Below, piece after piece: positions 14,664 through 22,621 of a DNA stretch of 23,250 nt. This stretch comes from DATLBY01 sp035526665. GTDB lineage: Bacteria > Acidobacteriota > Terriglobia > Bryobacterales > Bryobacteraceae. The notes under the pieces are model-generated. The model saw only the letters and a program-made list of their open reading frames with translations. It did no database searches and was not told where the DNA came from. Every line of letters begins with the position of its first letter. The stretch's first letter is position 1. The stretch is taken from positions 1 to 23,250 of the forward strand of contig DATLBY010000192.1 in assembly GCA_035526665.1 (NCBI GenBank), given 5' to 3'. The translations under genes were made by a program, and so were the position numbers.

Positions 14664-16333
14664 CAGCGGAATTCGATAAATTGCGCCTCACCCGCAGTAC
14701 CCAGCTTCTTGTCGGGCTTGGGGGTGTACTCCACGGTGATCAGCCGCGGCGGAGTCTGCGGCCCGCAGCCTAACGCGCGCTCCCCGCCGCCCGAGATCAC
14801 GATCTTCGTGGGATCGGAGACCAGCAATTGCATGCTATCGGACGAGCCGCGTATGTGGAGCCGGGCCTTCTTCCCGAGACAATCTACCCTTTCCAGCAGA
14901 CCAGCCACGCGTTTGGTGTCCGCCAGCGAGTCTTTGTAGTCGATGACCTCGGTCTTGGGATTCAGCGGCGCCTGGCCTCTACTGGCGCGCGTCTCGGCCG
15001 CCCGTATGTCCGCCAGTGCCCGATTCTTCAGGTCCTGCATCTCCTGGTCGGCCTTCCGCCGGATGGCATCCTTTTGCGCCAGGCTCTGCGCCACTCTCTC
15101 CTGATCGGTTGCGAGCCGCGCCTGATGAATCTGCTCGCGCTCCGCAGCGGTCTCTACCGCCCGCTCAGCCTCACCCCAGGATTTCGCCGCATCCGCAAAG
15201 AGCTGCGCCGCATCCTGCGCCTCGGCCAGAGCCCGCCAGTAACTCACGTTCCGGCGATCCAACTGGGCCGCCGTTTTCCACGCCACTACTTTCCGGGCCG
15301 GATCGCTTTCCAGTTGCCCCAGCGCAGCCCAGGGTTCGGCCCATTTCGGCGCAGCTTGTGCCGCCTTGGTAAAAAGAGCCCGCTTCCGGGCCAATTCCGT
15401 CTGCAAACGGCCCAACTCCAGCCAGGCCCGCGCACCCGCGGTTTGCCCCTGGGTGGCTGATTCCAGATACCGGAGCGCATCGGCCATTCGACTCGCCTGC
15501 GCCGCCATCAGTCCGAGCCCTTCGTTGGCCGGCGCCAGTTCCGGTGTCTGCTTCAGCAGCGCCGTATAGGCTGCGATTGCTCTCATATCGCCGTTGGCAA
15601 ACAGCACATCGGCCTGCGCCAGCGCCGCAGTGGACGCCGGCAGCTCCTTCGCATATAACTGCCGTTGCGCGCTCAACGGGCGCCCGGACATTGCCACTGT
15701 CCCGTATTTCCCCGCTTCCAGGTAATGGTTCAGCAGGGTCTCAATCTCGGCGGGTCCCTTCTCAAAGGCATTCCGATATGCCGCGTTGTCCTCCACGCCC
15801 CGCTGCAGATTGAACAACAGTGCACGTAGTTTGCCGCTGAAGGCCGGATCCACCGACAGCATGTGAACTCGCGTCCAATCCCGGTCCGGATGCTCCGGCT
15901 TTGCGCCCAGCGTGACGCGCGTTCCCTCCACCTGCAAAGTGGAAAACAGCGTTATGAGACCTCGCTCCAGGGCTGCGGGGATTCTCCCGGCGTTCGCCTG
16001 CAATAAAATCCGGACGGCGCCGGCGCGCGTCTCCGGAGCGATAGCCGTCACCTGCGAGAGATAAGCATCGCGTCCCAGTTTCACCTCCGGGAAGCTCGCA
16101 GCCTGCTTGCCGGGCTTCAAAAGCACCACGCGGATGGGCCATACCGATTTCAGATCCGTCTGGCCGATGGTGGTCCCCAGGACATGGCGGAGCTGTTCCA
16201 GTTCATTCAATGTTTCCTTGCCCTGTTTCTCCCCGGCGTTGGTGAAAACTTCAAATGGGCCGGACTGCAATTGCAGCCAGCGCTCCTCGGCGTTCAGCAA
16301 TAGCGGTATCAGCAGAATCAGTGCGGCTCGCAT
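14663..16333 (-). CDS. Exported TPR protein with a degenerate peptidase-like N-terminus
   Basis: This 556-residue protein has a signal peptide (MRAALILLIPLLLNA). Residues 20-205 resemble the DUF1570-type peptidase domain that precedes TPRs in acidobacterial proteins: FEVFTNAGEK at the start and LERGLITLFSTLQVEG in the middle. The HExxH zinc motif expected just before LERGL is not there; the stretch reads ILLQANAGRIP. Residues 230-400 hold about four to five TPR-like repeats (for example ANEGLGLMAAQASRMADALRYLE). An Ala/Arg/Glu-rich coil follows, then a C-terminal beta domain with VDCLGKKARLHIRG and GGGERALGCGPQ. It is probably a periplasmic scaffold rather than a protease. The ATG at 16333 overlaps the phosphatase stop (TGATG); a GTG three bases earlier is possible. 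Confidence 0.8.
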   Translation of the reverse strand: MRAALILLIPLLLNAEERWLQLQSGPFEVFTNAGEKQGKETLNELEQLRHVLGTTIGQTDLKSVWPIRVVLLKPGKQAASFPEVKLGRDAYLSQVTAIAPETRAGAVRILLQANAGRIPAALERGLITLFSTLQVEGTRVTLGAKPEHPDRDWTRVHMLSVDPAFSGKLRALLFNLQRGVEDNAAYRNAFEKGPAEIETLLNHYLEAGKYGTVAMSGRPLSAQRQLYAKELPASTAALAQADVLFANGDMRAIAAYTALLKQTPELAPANEGLGLMAAQASRMADALRYLESATQGQTAGARAWLELGRLQTELARKRALFTKAAQAAPKWAEPWAALGQLESDPARKVVAWKTAAQLDRRNVSYWRALAEAQDAAQLFADAAKSWGEAERAVETAAEREQIHQARLATDQERVAQSLAQKDAIRRKADQEMQDLKNRALADIRAAETRASRGQAPLNPKTEVIDYKDSLADTKRVAGLLERVDCLGKKARLHIRGSSDSMQLLVSDPTKIVISGGGERALGCGPQTPPRLITVEYTPKPDKKLGTAGEAQFIEFR

Positions 16334-17766
16334 CACTGCGTGACCGTGAACCGGTCTACCTCACTTCCGTCCGCGGCAATCTGCCGGACGGTAAGCTCCC
16401 TGTCTTTGACCTCCACGGCGGTAAAAGAGTGCGTTTGGGAGACGAATTTCGTTGTAAACTCCTGCCAGGAACTCCGGTCGTCGCTCTGCTCGGGATTGTA
16501 AAGTCCCGCGCCGCCCGCGCCGGTAACCAGGTAAATCACTCCATCCGGCTTGGTCTTCGTACTTCCATCGTACGTCTTGTCCAACTTCCAGGTACCGGCG
16601 GTCACTCCCGTGTTGCGGTTGTATCCTCCGGACTGAGTCTGAAACGTCAAGGGATACGAGCGCTGGTAGTTGTGGACATGACCGGCGAACACGATGCTCA
16701 CCTTCCCTTCCTCAAACACATCGGAAAGATTACGCATCCACTGGTCGTTGAAATGCGCCTTAGAGGAGTTGAAGCCGGGGTGGTGATAGGCAACGAACCG
16801 CCACTTGGCGCCCTGGTTTGCCTTCAGATCGTCAGCCACCCATTGGCGCAGCTCCGGCTTGGTCCAGTCCACGTTCTTATTCGAATCGAGCACGAGCCAG
16901 TGCGAATTGCCGTAATCGAAGGAGAAGTTCCCCATTTGCGGGAAGTTGCCCTGAGCCGCCGCCAGGAACGCCTGTTGGTCTGCGTCGGGCCCCTTCAAGA
17001 TCGGCGTGCCCGCCGCGCCGGCCGTCTTGAGTGGGCCATTCAGCGGCTGTTTCCAGTAATAAAAATAGGCCAGCGAATCGGGGAATTGCTCCAGGTCGGG
17101 AGAGGCAATGTCATGGTTGCCCGGCCCGGCTATGAACAGCGTGCTTCGCAGCAGCGGCGCCCCCGTGGCGGGCGAAGCCTCTTCTGCGTTGTATATGGGA
17201 AAAAATTTGGTGCCGTATTCGACAATGCGGCCGCGCGCATACACAATGTCTCCGGGAATGAAAACGAAATCCGGCTTCATCAGCCACGTCTGATACGCGA
17301 TCGCTCGCTGTCCAGCGCTGTTCTGCGCACAATCCCCGAACACCGCGAACTGATAGTAATGATGATCGCTCCGGCGGGCCCGCGCCCGCGCCTGAAACAC
17401 CACCGCACCACCTTTCAAAATCGCATAATCGAACTCGTCCGCCGGTGAGAGGCTGGTAAACTCCGCGCTGTACACCCGGTGCGGCTCTACACCCCGCACC
17501 GCCACACGGCGGTAAGCCGGCTTGGCTGCGGTGGACCAGGCTTTGCTCTGCACCGGCCGGTACCGCACTGTCCATTCCGCATCAATATCGGGCACTTGCC
17601 AATTCACCGCCAACCTCTCCGGGTTGGACAGCCTGGGATGATCCCCCAGTTGCAAGTAGGGCTTCACCAGGAATGCATAGGCCTCGGGCAATACCTCCGC
17701 GGATTGTGCCAGGCATGCCTGACCCGCCAGCAGCGGCGCCATCAGCAATAACAGGTTTAGATTCAT
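16333..17766 (-). CDS. Exported purple-acid-phosphatase-like metallophosphoesterase
   Basis: This 477-residue protein starts with a signal peptide (MNLNLLLLMAPLLAGQACLA). A fibronectin-like N-domain spans about 30-130, as in purple acid phosphatases. The dinuclear-metal phosphoesterase follows in order: FGDCAQ (Asp145), PGDIVYARG (Asp173, Tyr176), GNHD (Asn218/His219 block), VAYHHP (about 328) and AGHVHNYQRS (His363, His365). All ligand motifs are intact, so an active phosphomonoesterase or diesterase in the periplasm is likely. The ATG at 17766 was chosen because it starts the signal peptide; a GTG at 17787 would add seven residues. It is first in the four-gene minus-strand unit and divergent from the XRE regulator. 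It may release phosphate or process a phosphorylated glycan, which is inference. Confidence 0.9.
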   Translation of the reverse strand: MNLNLLLLMAPLLAGQACLAQSAEVLPEAYAFLVKPYLQLGDHPRLSNPERLAVNWQVPDIDAEWTVRYRPVQSKAWSTAAKPAYRRVAVRGVEPHRVYSAEFTSLSPADEFDYAILKGGAVVFQARARARRSDHHYYQFAVFGDCAQNSAGQRAIAYQTWLMKPDFVFIPGDIVYARGRIVEYGTKFFPIYNAEEASPATGAPLLRSTLFIAGPGNHDIASPDLEQFPDSLAYFYYWKQPLNGPLKTAGAAGTPILKGPDADQQAFLAAAQGNFPQMGNFSFDYGNSHWLVLDSNKNVDWTKPELRQWVADDLKANQGAKWRFVAYHHPGFNSSKAHFNDQWMRNLSDVFEEGKVSIVFAGHVHNYQRSYPLTFQTQSGGYNRNTGVTAGTWKLDKTYDGSTKTKPDGVIYLVTGAGGAGLYNPEQSDDRSSWQEFTTKFVSQTHSFTAVEVKDRELTVRQIAADGSEVDRFTVTQ

Positions 17767-17840
17767 GGAGAATCCCAAGGTTGCCACGTCCCGCCGCCCC
17801 TCGTCAACGGCGGCGCTGGCCTGGTTCTGATGGAGTACTA

Positions 17841-17867
17841 TTGACTATTATTGCAAATTGCTATACT
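17841..17867 (+). promoter_or_regulatory. Candidate promoter of the XRE-NfeD-flotillin-PspA unit
   Basis: TTGACT (17841-17846) and TATACT (17862-17867) are separated by 15 bases, and the -10 carries an extended TGC. The spacing is short, but the extended -10 can compensate. Transcription would begin about 10-15 bases before the regulator ATG at 17886, leaving a very short leader with no visible ribosome-binding site. Confidence 0.5.
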
Positions 17868-17884
17868 CTTATTCCGGATTGCAA
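17850..17884 (+). repeat. Paired ATTGCAA repeats flanking the -10, possible operator
   Basis: ATTGCAA occurs at 17850-17856, between -35 and -10, and again at 17878-17884, just after the likely transcription start. The spacing is 28 bases, close to three helical turns. The core TTGCAA is itself a palindrome. This is where an autoregulating XRE repressor would bind, but the operator role is inference. Confidence 0.4.
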
Positions 17885-17885
17885 T

Positions 17886-18380
17886 ATGACGATGGGGGAA
17901 AAGCTCCGGTATCTGCGCCAGGTGGAAGGTGCCCTGCGCGGCCTCAACCGCGAGATGACGCAGCTCGAGGTGGTCCGGGCGCTGAAAAAAGAGCAGAAAA
18001 AGACCATTAGCCAGTCGTATCTCTCTCAGATTGAGAGCGGCGCCCGTCCCCACCTGACCGACTCCACGCGGATGCTGCTGGCGCGTTTCTTCAAAGTACA
18101 TCCGGGTTACTTGGTCAACGATCCCGAGGGCTACCACACCGAGCTGATGTCGGATGTTCGTGCCGCCGAAGATTCGCTGGATCTCTGGCTGATCAATGGC
18201 GCGGAGCGCTTTCGCGCGGATTGGCAGGTCAGCCAGGCGCTGCTCGCCGTGGCCCGGCACGAGAATTCCAGGACGTGCCTGATTCTGCTCGGCGCCATCC
18301 TGGAGGTACCCGATCTAGCCGAACGGCTGCTGCACGTGCTGCAGCCCACCGGCGCACGGAATGGAGTTGCAACGACATGA
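17886..18380 (+). CDS. XRE-family helix-turn-helix regulator
   Basis: This 164-residue protein has an N-terminal XRE DNA-binding domain at about residues 3-70: GEKLRYLRQVEG, then TQLEVVRALKKEQKKTISQSYLSQIESGARPHLTDSTRMLLARFF. The recognition helix is SQSYLSQIESG. Compared with a compact XRE domain it has insertions around the second helix (LKKEQKKT). The C-terminal part (about 85-164) is helical, with no recognised ligand domain. The ATG at 17886 is chosen because it begins the domain and follows the promoter; there is no clear ribosome-binding site, consistent with a short or absent leader. The stop overlaps the next ATG as ATGA. It probably regulates its own membrane-stress operon. The HTH assignment is firm; its targets are inferred. 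Confidence 0.88.
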   Translation: MTMGEKLRYLRQVEGALRGLNREMTQLEVVRALKKEQKKTISQSYLSQIESGARPHLTDSTRMLLARFFKVHPGYLVNDPEGYHTELMSDVRAAEDSLDLWLINGAERFRADWQVSQALLAVARHENSRTCLILLGAILEVPDLAERLLHVLQPTGARNGVATT

Positions 18381-18982
18381 CATGGGCCAGTTTTTATCTG
18401 GGGTGCTTTACCGTGGGCTTTCTCTTCAGCGTCATATCTCTGTTGACCGGGCACATTCACTTGCATCTGCATCATGGCGCTGTCCACACGGGCCACCACG
18501 GGCATGCCGGGGCTGGCGCAAAAGGGGAAGTGTCCCTGTTCAACTTTGGAACGGGCGCGGCCTTCCTTGCCTGGTTCGGGGGGGCCGGCTATCTTGCCAC
18601 GAGTGTTTACCGCGTCTGGTACCTGGCGGCCCTGGCGATCGCGACCCTGAGCGGAATCTGCGGCGGCGCCATCGTCTTCTGGTTTCTCGCCAAGGTCCTG
18701 ATGAACCGGCCGGAGCATTTAGATCCGCTGGATTACGAGATGCAGGGCGTGCTGGGCACCCTCAGCGCGCAGCTGCGGCCCGGAGGCACGGGCGAGATGC
18801 TGTATTCGCGCTGCGGATCGCGTAAGGCGGCCGCCATCCGCAGCGAGGATGGCAGCGCGATGCCTGCGGGAGTGGAAGTGGTTGTCACCAGATATGAGAA
18901 CGGCATCGCCTACGTAAGGCGGTGGGATGAGCTGACCGGCGACGGCCGTATGCAGAGCGGTGAAGAACAGAAGGCTAACTAA
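18377..18982 (+). CDS. NfeD-like membrane protein with histidine-rich loop
   Basis: This 201-residue inner-membrane protein has hydrophobic segments at about residues 4-24, 55-75 and 83-108. Its C-terminal soluble domain (about 125-190) resembles the NfeD OB-fold: LRPGGTGEMLYSR, then VEVVVTRYENGIAYVRRW. NfeD proteins pair with flotillins, and the next gene is a flotillin, which supports the call. Between the first two spans lies an unusual loop, residues 26-43, with nine histidines in eighteen positions (GHIHLHLHHG then HTGHHGH), a plausible metal-binding site. I know of no such loop in standard NfeD. It starts in an ATGA overlap with the regulator. The Ser protease domain of long NfeD forms is absent, so this is the short type. 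Confidence 0.75.
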   Translation: MTWASFYLGCFTVGFLFSVISLLTGHIHLHLHHGAVHTGHHGHAGAGAKGEVSLFNFGTGAAFLAWFGGAGYLATSVYRVWYLAALAIATLSGICGGAIVFWFLAKVLMNRPEHLDPLDYEMQGVLGTLSAQLRPGGTGEMLYSRCGSRKAAAIRSEDGSAMPAGVEVVVTRYENGIAYVRRWDELTGDGRMQSGEEQKAN

Positions 18983-18986
18983 ACTT

Positions 18987-20432
18987 ATGGATACTCCGAG
19001 TGTAGTGATTATTGCGGGACTGATGGTTTTAACCATCATCTTCCTCCTGGCGATGTTTGCCAATCTGTACCGTAAGGCCGGGCCGCATGAAGCCCTGGTC
19101 GTCTACGGTTTTCGCGGCACCCGCATCGTAAAGGGCCGCGGCGTGATCATCTTTCCGATGATCGAGAACTATCGCATGTTGTCGCTGGAGCTGATGTCCT
19201 TCGACGTGGCCCCGGAGAAGGATCTCTACACGCGCCAGGGGGTGGCGGTTACCGTGGAAGCCGTGGCCCAACTCAAGGTCAAGTCGGACCCCGAATCGAT
19301 TCAGACCTCGGCCGAACAGTTTCTCACCAAAACTCCGCCGCAGCGTGAGGGGCTGATCCGCCTGGTGATGGAAGGGCATCTGCGCGGCATCATCGGCCAG
19401 CTCACCGTGGAGGAGATTGTGAAGGAGCCTGAGATGGTGGGCGACCGGATGCGGGGCAACTGCGCCGCCGACCTGAATAAAATGGGGCTCGAAGTCATCT
19501 CATTCACCATCAAAGAGGTACGCGACAAGAACGACTACATCTCGAACATGGGCCGTCCCGACATCGCCCGCATCCGGCGGGATGCCGATGTAGCCGCCGC
19601 TGAAGCCGAGCGCGATACTGCCATCAAACGCGCCGAAGCCCAAAGAGCAGCCGCCATCGCCAAGGCGCAGGCCGACCAGGAGCGGGTGCTGGCTGAGACT
19701 TTGTCCCTGGCCAATCAGGCCGAGTCGCAAAGAGATCTGGATATCAAGCGCGCGATGTACCTTGAAACGGTCAAGAAACAACAGGCGCAGGCCGACAAAA
19801 TCTACGAAATTCAGACCAACGTGATGCAGCAGCAGGTGGTCACCGAGGCTGTGAAGATCCGGCAGATCGAAAAAGAGCAGGAGGTAAAGGTGCAGGAGGC
19901 CGAAATCCAACGCCGCGAGCGCGAGCTGATCGCCACCGTGCTCAAGCCGGCCGAAATTGAGCGCCGCCGGATTGAAACGCTCGGCGAGGCCGAGCGCAAT
20001 CGCGCCGTTTTCGAAGCGGATGGACGCGCGGCTGCCATCCGCACCCAGGGCGACGCCGAAGCGGAAATCATTTTCAAGAAAGGGGAGGCCGAGGCCAAAG
20101 CGATGAATGTGAAGGCGGAAGCCTATCAGGAGTGGAACCAATCCGCCGTAGTCGACAAGCTGTTGACCAGCATGCCGGAGATTGTGCGCGCCCTGGCCGA
20201 GCCGCTGCGCAATGTAGACAAGATCACCATCGTGTCCACTGGGGGCGATGCGGCCGGAATGAACAAAGTGACCGGCGACATGACCAAGATGGCCGCCCAA
20301 ATACCCGCCCTGTTTGAAACGCTGTCCGGCATGCAGATGGCCGATCTGTTTTCCAAGGTAAAGCCCATCGGCGAAAAATCGCCGAAACCAGATGGAGATG
20401 CTCCCACAGCTGGCCGGGCAGCGGGAGCCTGA
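18987..20432 (+). CDS. Flotillin (SPFH/PHB-domain membrane protein)
   Basis: This 481-residue protein has one N-terminal hydrophobic segment (residues 5-26). The SPFH/PHB domain runs from about 30 to 205: AGPHEALVVYGFRGTRIVKG, then TRQGVAVTVEAVAQLKV. A long alanine/glutamate heptad coil follows (about 210-400), with the flotillin-typical EA-rich repeats AEAERDTAIKRAEAQRAAA and GEAEAKAMNVKAEAY. The C-terminus has VDKLLTSMPEIVRALAEPL. Flotillins oligomerise in the inner membrane and organise fluid microdomains, working with NfeD proteins. The ATG at 18987 is preferred; a GTG at 18960 would overlap the NfeD gene but adds only charged residues. The pairing with NfeD upstream and PspA downstream points to membrane homeostasis. 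The length is close to that of Bacillus FloT. Confidence 0.93.
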   Translation: MDTPSVVIIAGLMVLTIIFLLAMFANLYRKAGPHEALVVYGFRGTRIVKGRGVIIFPMIENYRMLSLELMSFDVAPEKDLYTRQGVAVTVEAVAQLKVKSDPESIQTSAEQFLTKTPPQREGLIRLVMEGHLRGIIGQLTVEEIVKEPEMVGDRMRGNCAADLNKMGLEVISFTIKEVRDKNDYISNMGRPDIARIRRDADVAAAEAERDTAIKRAEAQRAAAIAKAQADQERVLAETLSLANQAESQRDLDIKRAMYLETVKKQQAQADKIYEIQTNVMQQQVVTEAVKIRQIEKEQEVKVQEAEIQRRERELIATVLKPAEIERRRIETLGEAERNRAVFEADGRAAAIRTQGDAEAEIIFKKGEAEAKAMNVKAEAYQEWNQSAVVDKLLTSMPEIVRALAEPLRNVDKITIVSTGGDAAGMNKVTGDMTKMAAQIPALFETLSGMQMADLFSKVKPIGEKSPKPDGDAPTAGRAAGA

Positions 20433-20464
20433 TAGCTACAGTCGTATTCTGAAGGAGTGAAGTC

Positions 20465-21124
20465 ATGGCATTGCTGGAAAGAGTTTCTACTTTAGTACGA
20501 GCGAATTTAAACGATCTGATCGACAAAGCTGAGAATCCGGAAAAGATGCTCAAGCAGGTGATTCTGGATATGCAGAATCAGTTGATCCAGGTCAAAACAC
20601 AGGTGGCCATCGCCATCGCCGACGAACATTTGCTCGCGAAGAAGCAGCAGGACAATGCGGCCAGCGCGGCCGAGTGGATGCGTAAAGCCGAGTTGGCGAT
20701 CGACAAACGCAAGGAAGACCTGGCCCGTCCCGCGCTTGAGCGGACGCTCAGCTATCGTCAAATGGCCGAAAGCTTCGCCCAGCAGCTCGGCGATCAAAAA
20801 GTGCAGGTGGAGAACCTGAAGTCCGCACTGCGCAAGCTCGAGCAGAAGCTGGCCGAAGCCCAGGCCAAATGTGAGCTGCTGGTCGCGCAGCACCGGCGGG
20901 CGCGCGCCTTGGAACGCGCTACCGACGCCGGTGGAGTGCTGGGCAGCCAGGACCACTCCATTGCGTTTGACCGGATGAAGAACAAGGTGCTTCGCTCGGA
21001 GGCGATCAGCCAGGCCAAAGCCGAGCTGGGCGGCGACACGGTGCACGATCGGTTGCTCGCCCTCGGACGCGAAGACGAGATCGACCGCTTGCTGGAGGAG
21101 ATGAAATCCCGCCGGCAGACCTGA
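20465..21124 (+). CDS. pspA: PspA/IM30 (Vipp1) family membrane-repair protein
   Basis: This 219-residue ESCRT-III-like protein is almost entirely helical. The N-terminal amphipathic helix and hairpin follow the family pattern (LLERVSTLVRANLNDLIDKA, then ENPEKMLKQVILDMQNQL). The coiled-coil core continues to about residue 150, and a C-terminal part ends in HDRLLALGREDEIDRLLEEM. PspA proteins bind stressed inner membrane and form rods or rings that seal it. In enterobacteria PspA also inhibits PspF, but no PspF is present here; the XRE gene three positions upstream may be the regulator instead. A strong AAGGAGTG lies just before the ATG, and 32 bases separate it from the flotillin stop. I saw no terminator hairpin in the 74 bases after it. 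Confidence 0.93.
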   Translation: MALLERVSTLVRANLNDLIDKAENPEKMLKQVILDMQNQLIQVKTQVAIAIADEHLLAKKQQDNAASAAEWMRKAELAIDKRKEDLARPALERTLSYRQMAESFAQQLGDQKVQVENLKSALRKLEQKLAEAQAKCELLVAQHRRARALERATDAGGVLGSQDHSIAFDRMKNKVLRSEAISQAKAELGGDTVHDRLLALGREDEIDRLLEEMKSRRQT

Positions 21125-21198
21125 CACTACCGCACGTTTCCCTGCCCGCCGCTTGGCTTGGAAGTGATACGGTATAGGCGCCTGCAAACTTGATCGAC

Positions 21199-22617
21199 AT
21201 GTCGAAAGCTTCCACCTGGATTCCGATGCGATGGCCGAGCGGTCCCCTGGAAACCGCGCTGCAGCCTGGGAACAAATCCGTCAACGAACTGTGGCACAAG
21301 CCGGAATCGCTCAATTTTCTGAAGGGCAGCCCGGTGAACTGCATTGTCGTCACCTGGTCGGCTGACAAACCAGAGGTTTCCAGCCAGCAGGAGACCTTGC
21401 AGCCGCTCATCGCCCACGCGCGCCAGATGGGACTCGGAGTGATAGGGCGGTGCTCTGGCTCCTCCCGGGCTCCGTCTGCCGGACTCGATGCTTTACTCGT
21501 CGAGGGACCGTCAACATCGGCGCAGGAGATCTCTTGCGCGCCCGCGGCACGCCTGCGGGCCTATCCCGCTGACGTTGTTGCAGTGGACAAGGCAGTTTGG
21601 CCGAAGATCCCGGCGCGGGCGACCTCCGGCGCCGGCCCTACGGGTTCTCCCTGGGTCGATTCCAATGGATGGATGCTGCTGCTCGCCGGCGCGAAGGCGC
21701 CCGGGAAAATTCTCTGGACTTTGGCCGAGCCCGCTGCGGATTCGCCGGCGATCCGCCCGGAATCGTACCTGTTGGCCATCGCCGACTCCGCCGCCTACGG
21801 CGCGCAGTGGGTAGTAGCCCTCGATCCCCGCTTGCGCGGCGGGCTGGCCGGCAACGCCCCGGATGCCCTCAGCTGTTGGAAGACTATGACAGAGTCGCTC
21901 CGCTTCTTCGCGGCGCACCAGGAGTGGAGAAGCTACACTCAGCAATCACGGTTAGGAGTATTGTCCGATTTCGCGGGGCCGAACGAATATATCGGCAGCG
22001 AGGTCTTGAACCTGTGCAACCGCCGGCACTTGCCGTACCGTGTCCTCGACATGGATCACCTCACTGCCGGCTCCTTCGACAAGTTGGCGGCAATGCTGCT
22101 GGTGAGCGCCCGGCCCCCCGAGGGGGCCCTGCGTCAGCAGATTGACTCCTACGTCAAAAGCGGTGGTGTGTTGATCGCACCTGCGAGCGCGGCTCCCATG
22201 GTGGCGGCGGGAGCTCCGGCGGGAAACTTCGAAAGCAGATACGATTATTTTCCCGCCGGCAAAGGGAAAATCGCAATTGCGCGGAAACCTTGGACCGATC
22301 CCTACGTCTTAGCAACAGACGTGCACCTGATACTCAGCCGCCGCCATGATGTAGTAAGGCTCTGGAATGCGGGCGTGACTAATGTTCGCTACACCGTGAG
22401 CTCCCAGGGTAAAGGTCTGCTTCAGCTGGTGAATTATGCCATGCGGCCATTCGGGCATCCGATGAGCGCGTACGTGGCCCATCCATTCGGCTCCGCGCGC
22501 TTCGTCTCGCTCCCCGGCGGCGAGTCGATGCGGCTCGATGTGGTGAAACGAGACGGCGGAATTGAAATTGCCATTCCTCCATTTGCAGTATTTGGCGCTG
22601 TTGAATTGGGAGTTTAA
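21199..22617 (+). CDS. Protein of unknown function, paired with DUF362 gene
   Basis: I do not recognise a named family for this 472-residue protein. It starts with a short basic/aromatic leader (MSKASTWIPMRWPSG) and no clear signal peptide. The core alternates alpha and beta segments (INCIVVTW-like strand, VIGRCSG, LDALLVEG), as in TIM-barrel or GATase-like folds. A mid-region YLLAIADSAAYGAQWVVALD and a strand-rich end (LLQLVNYAMRPFG, FVSLPGGESMRLDVV) resemble glycoside-hydrolase-associated proteins. No catalytic triad can be named. TTG at 21190 in the same frame is an alternative start. The stop lies five bases from the next ATG, so co-expression is likely. It resembles acidobacterial hypotheticals found beside DUF362 genes, from memory only. 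Confidence 0.75.
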   Translation: MSKASTWIPMRWPSGPLETALQPGNKSVNELWHKPESLNFLKGSPVNCIVVTWSADKPEVSSQQETLQPLIAHARQMGLGVIGRCSGSSRAPSAGLDALLVEGPSTSAQEISCAPAARLRAYPADVVAVDKAVWPKIPARATSGAGPTGSPWVDSNGWMLLLAGAKAPGKILWTLAEPAADSPAIRPESYLLAIADSAAYGAQWVVALDPRLRGGLAGNAPDALSCWKTMTESLRFFAAHQEWRSYTQQSRLGVLSDFAGPNEYIGSEVLNLCNRRHLPYRVLDMDHLTAGSFDKLAAMLLVSARPPEGALRQQIDSYVKSGGVLIAPASAAPMVAAGAPAGNFESRYDYFPAGKGKIAIARKPWTDPYVLATDVHLILSRRHDVVRLWNAGVTNVRYTVSSQGKGLLQLVNYAMRPFGHPMSAYVAHPFGSARFVSLPGGESMRLDVVKRDGGIEIAIPPFAVFGAVELGV

Positions 22618-22621
22618 CTGA

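Noticed and set aside
16255..17448. 397-codon plus-strand frame opposite the phosphatase
   Set aside because: Low-complexity Arg/Leu-rich translation; all phosphoesterase motifs are on the other strand.
19500..20300. 266-codon minus-strand frame within the flotillin gene
   Set aside because: The repetitive Leu/Gly/Phe translation is the mirror of the Ala/Glu coiled coil.
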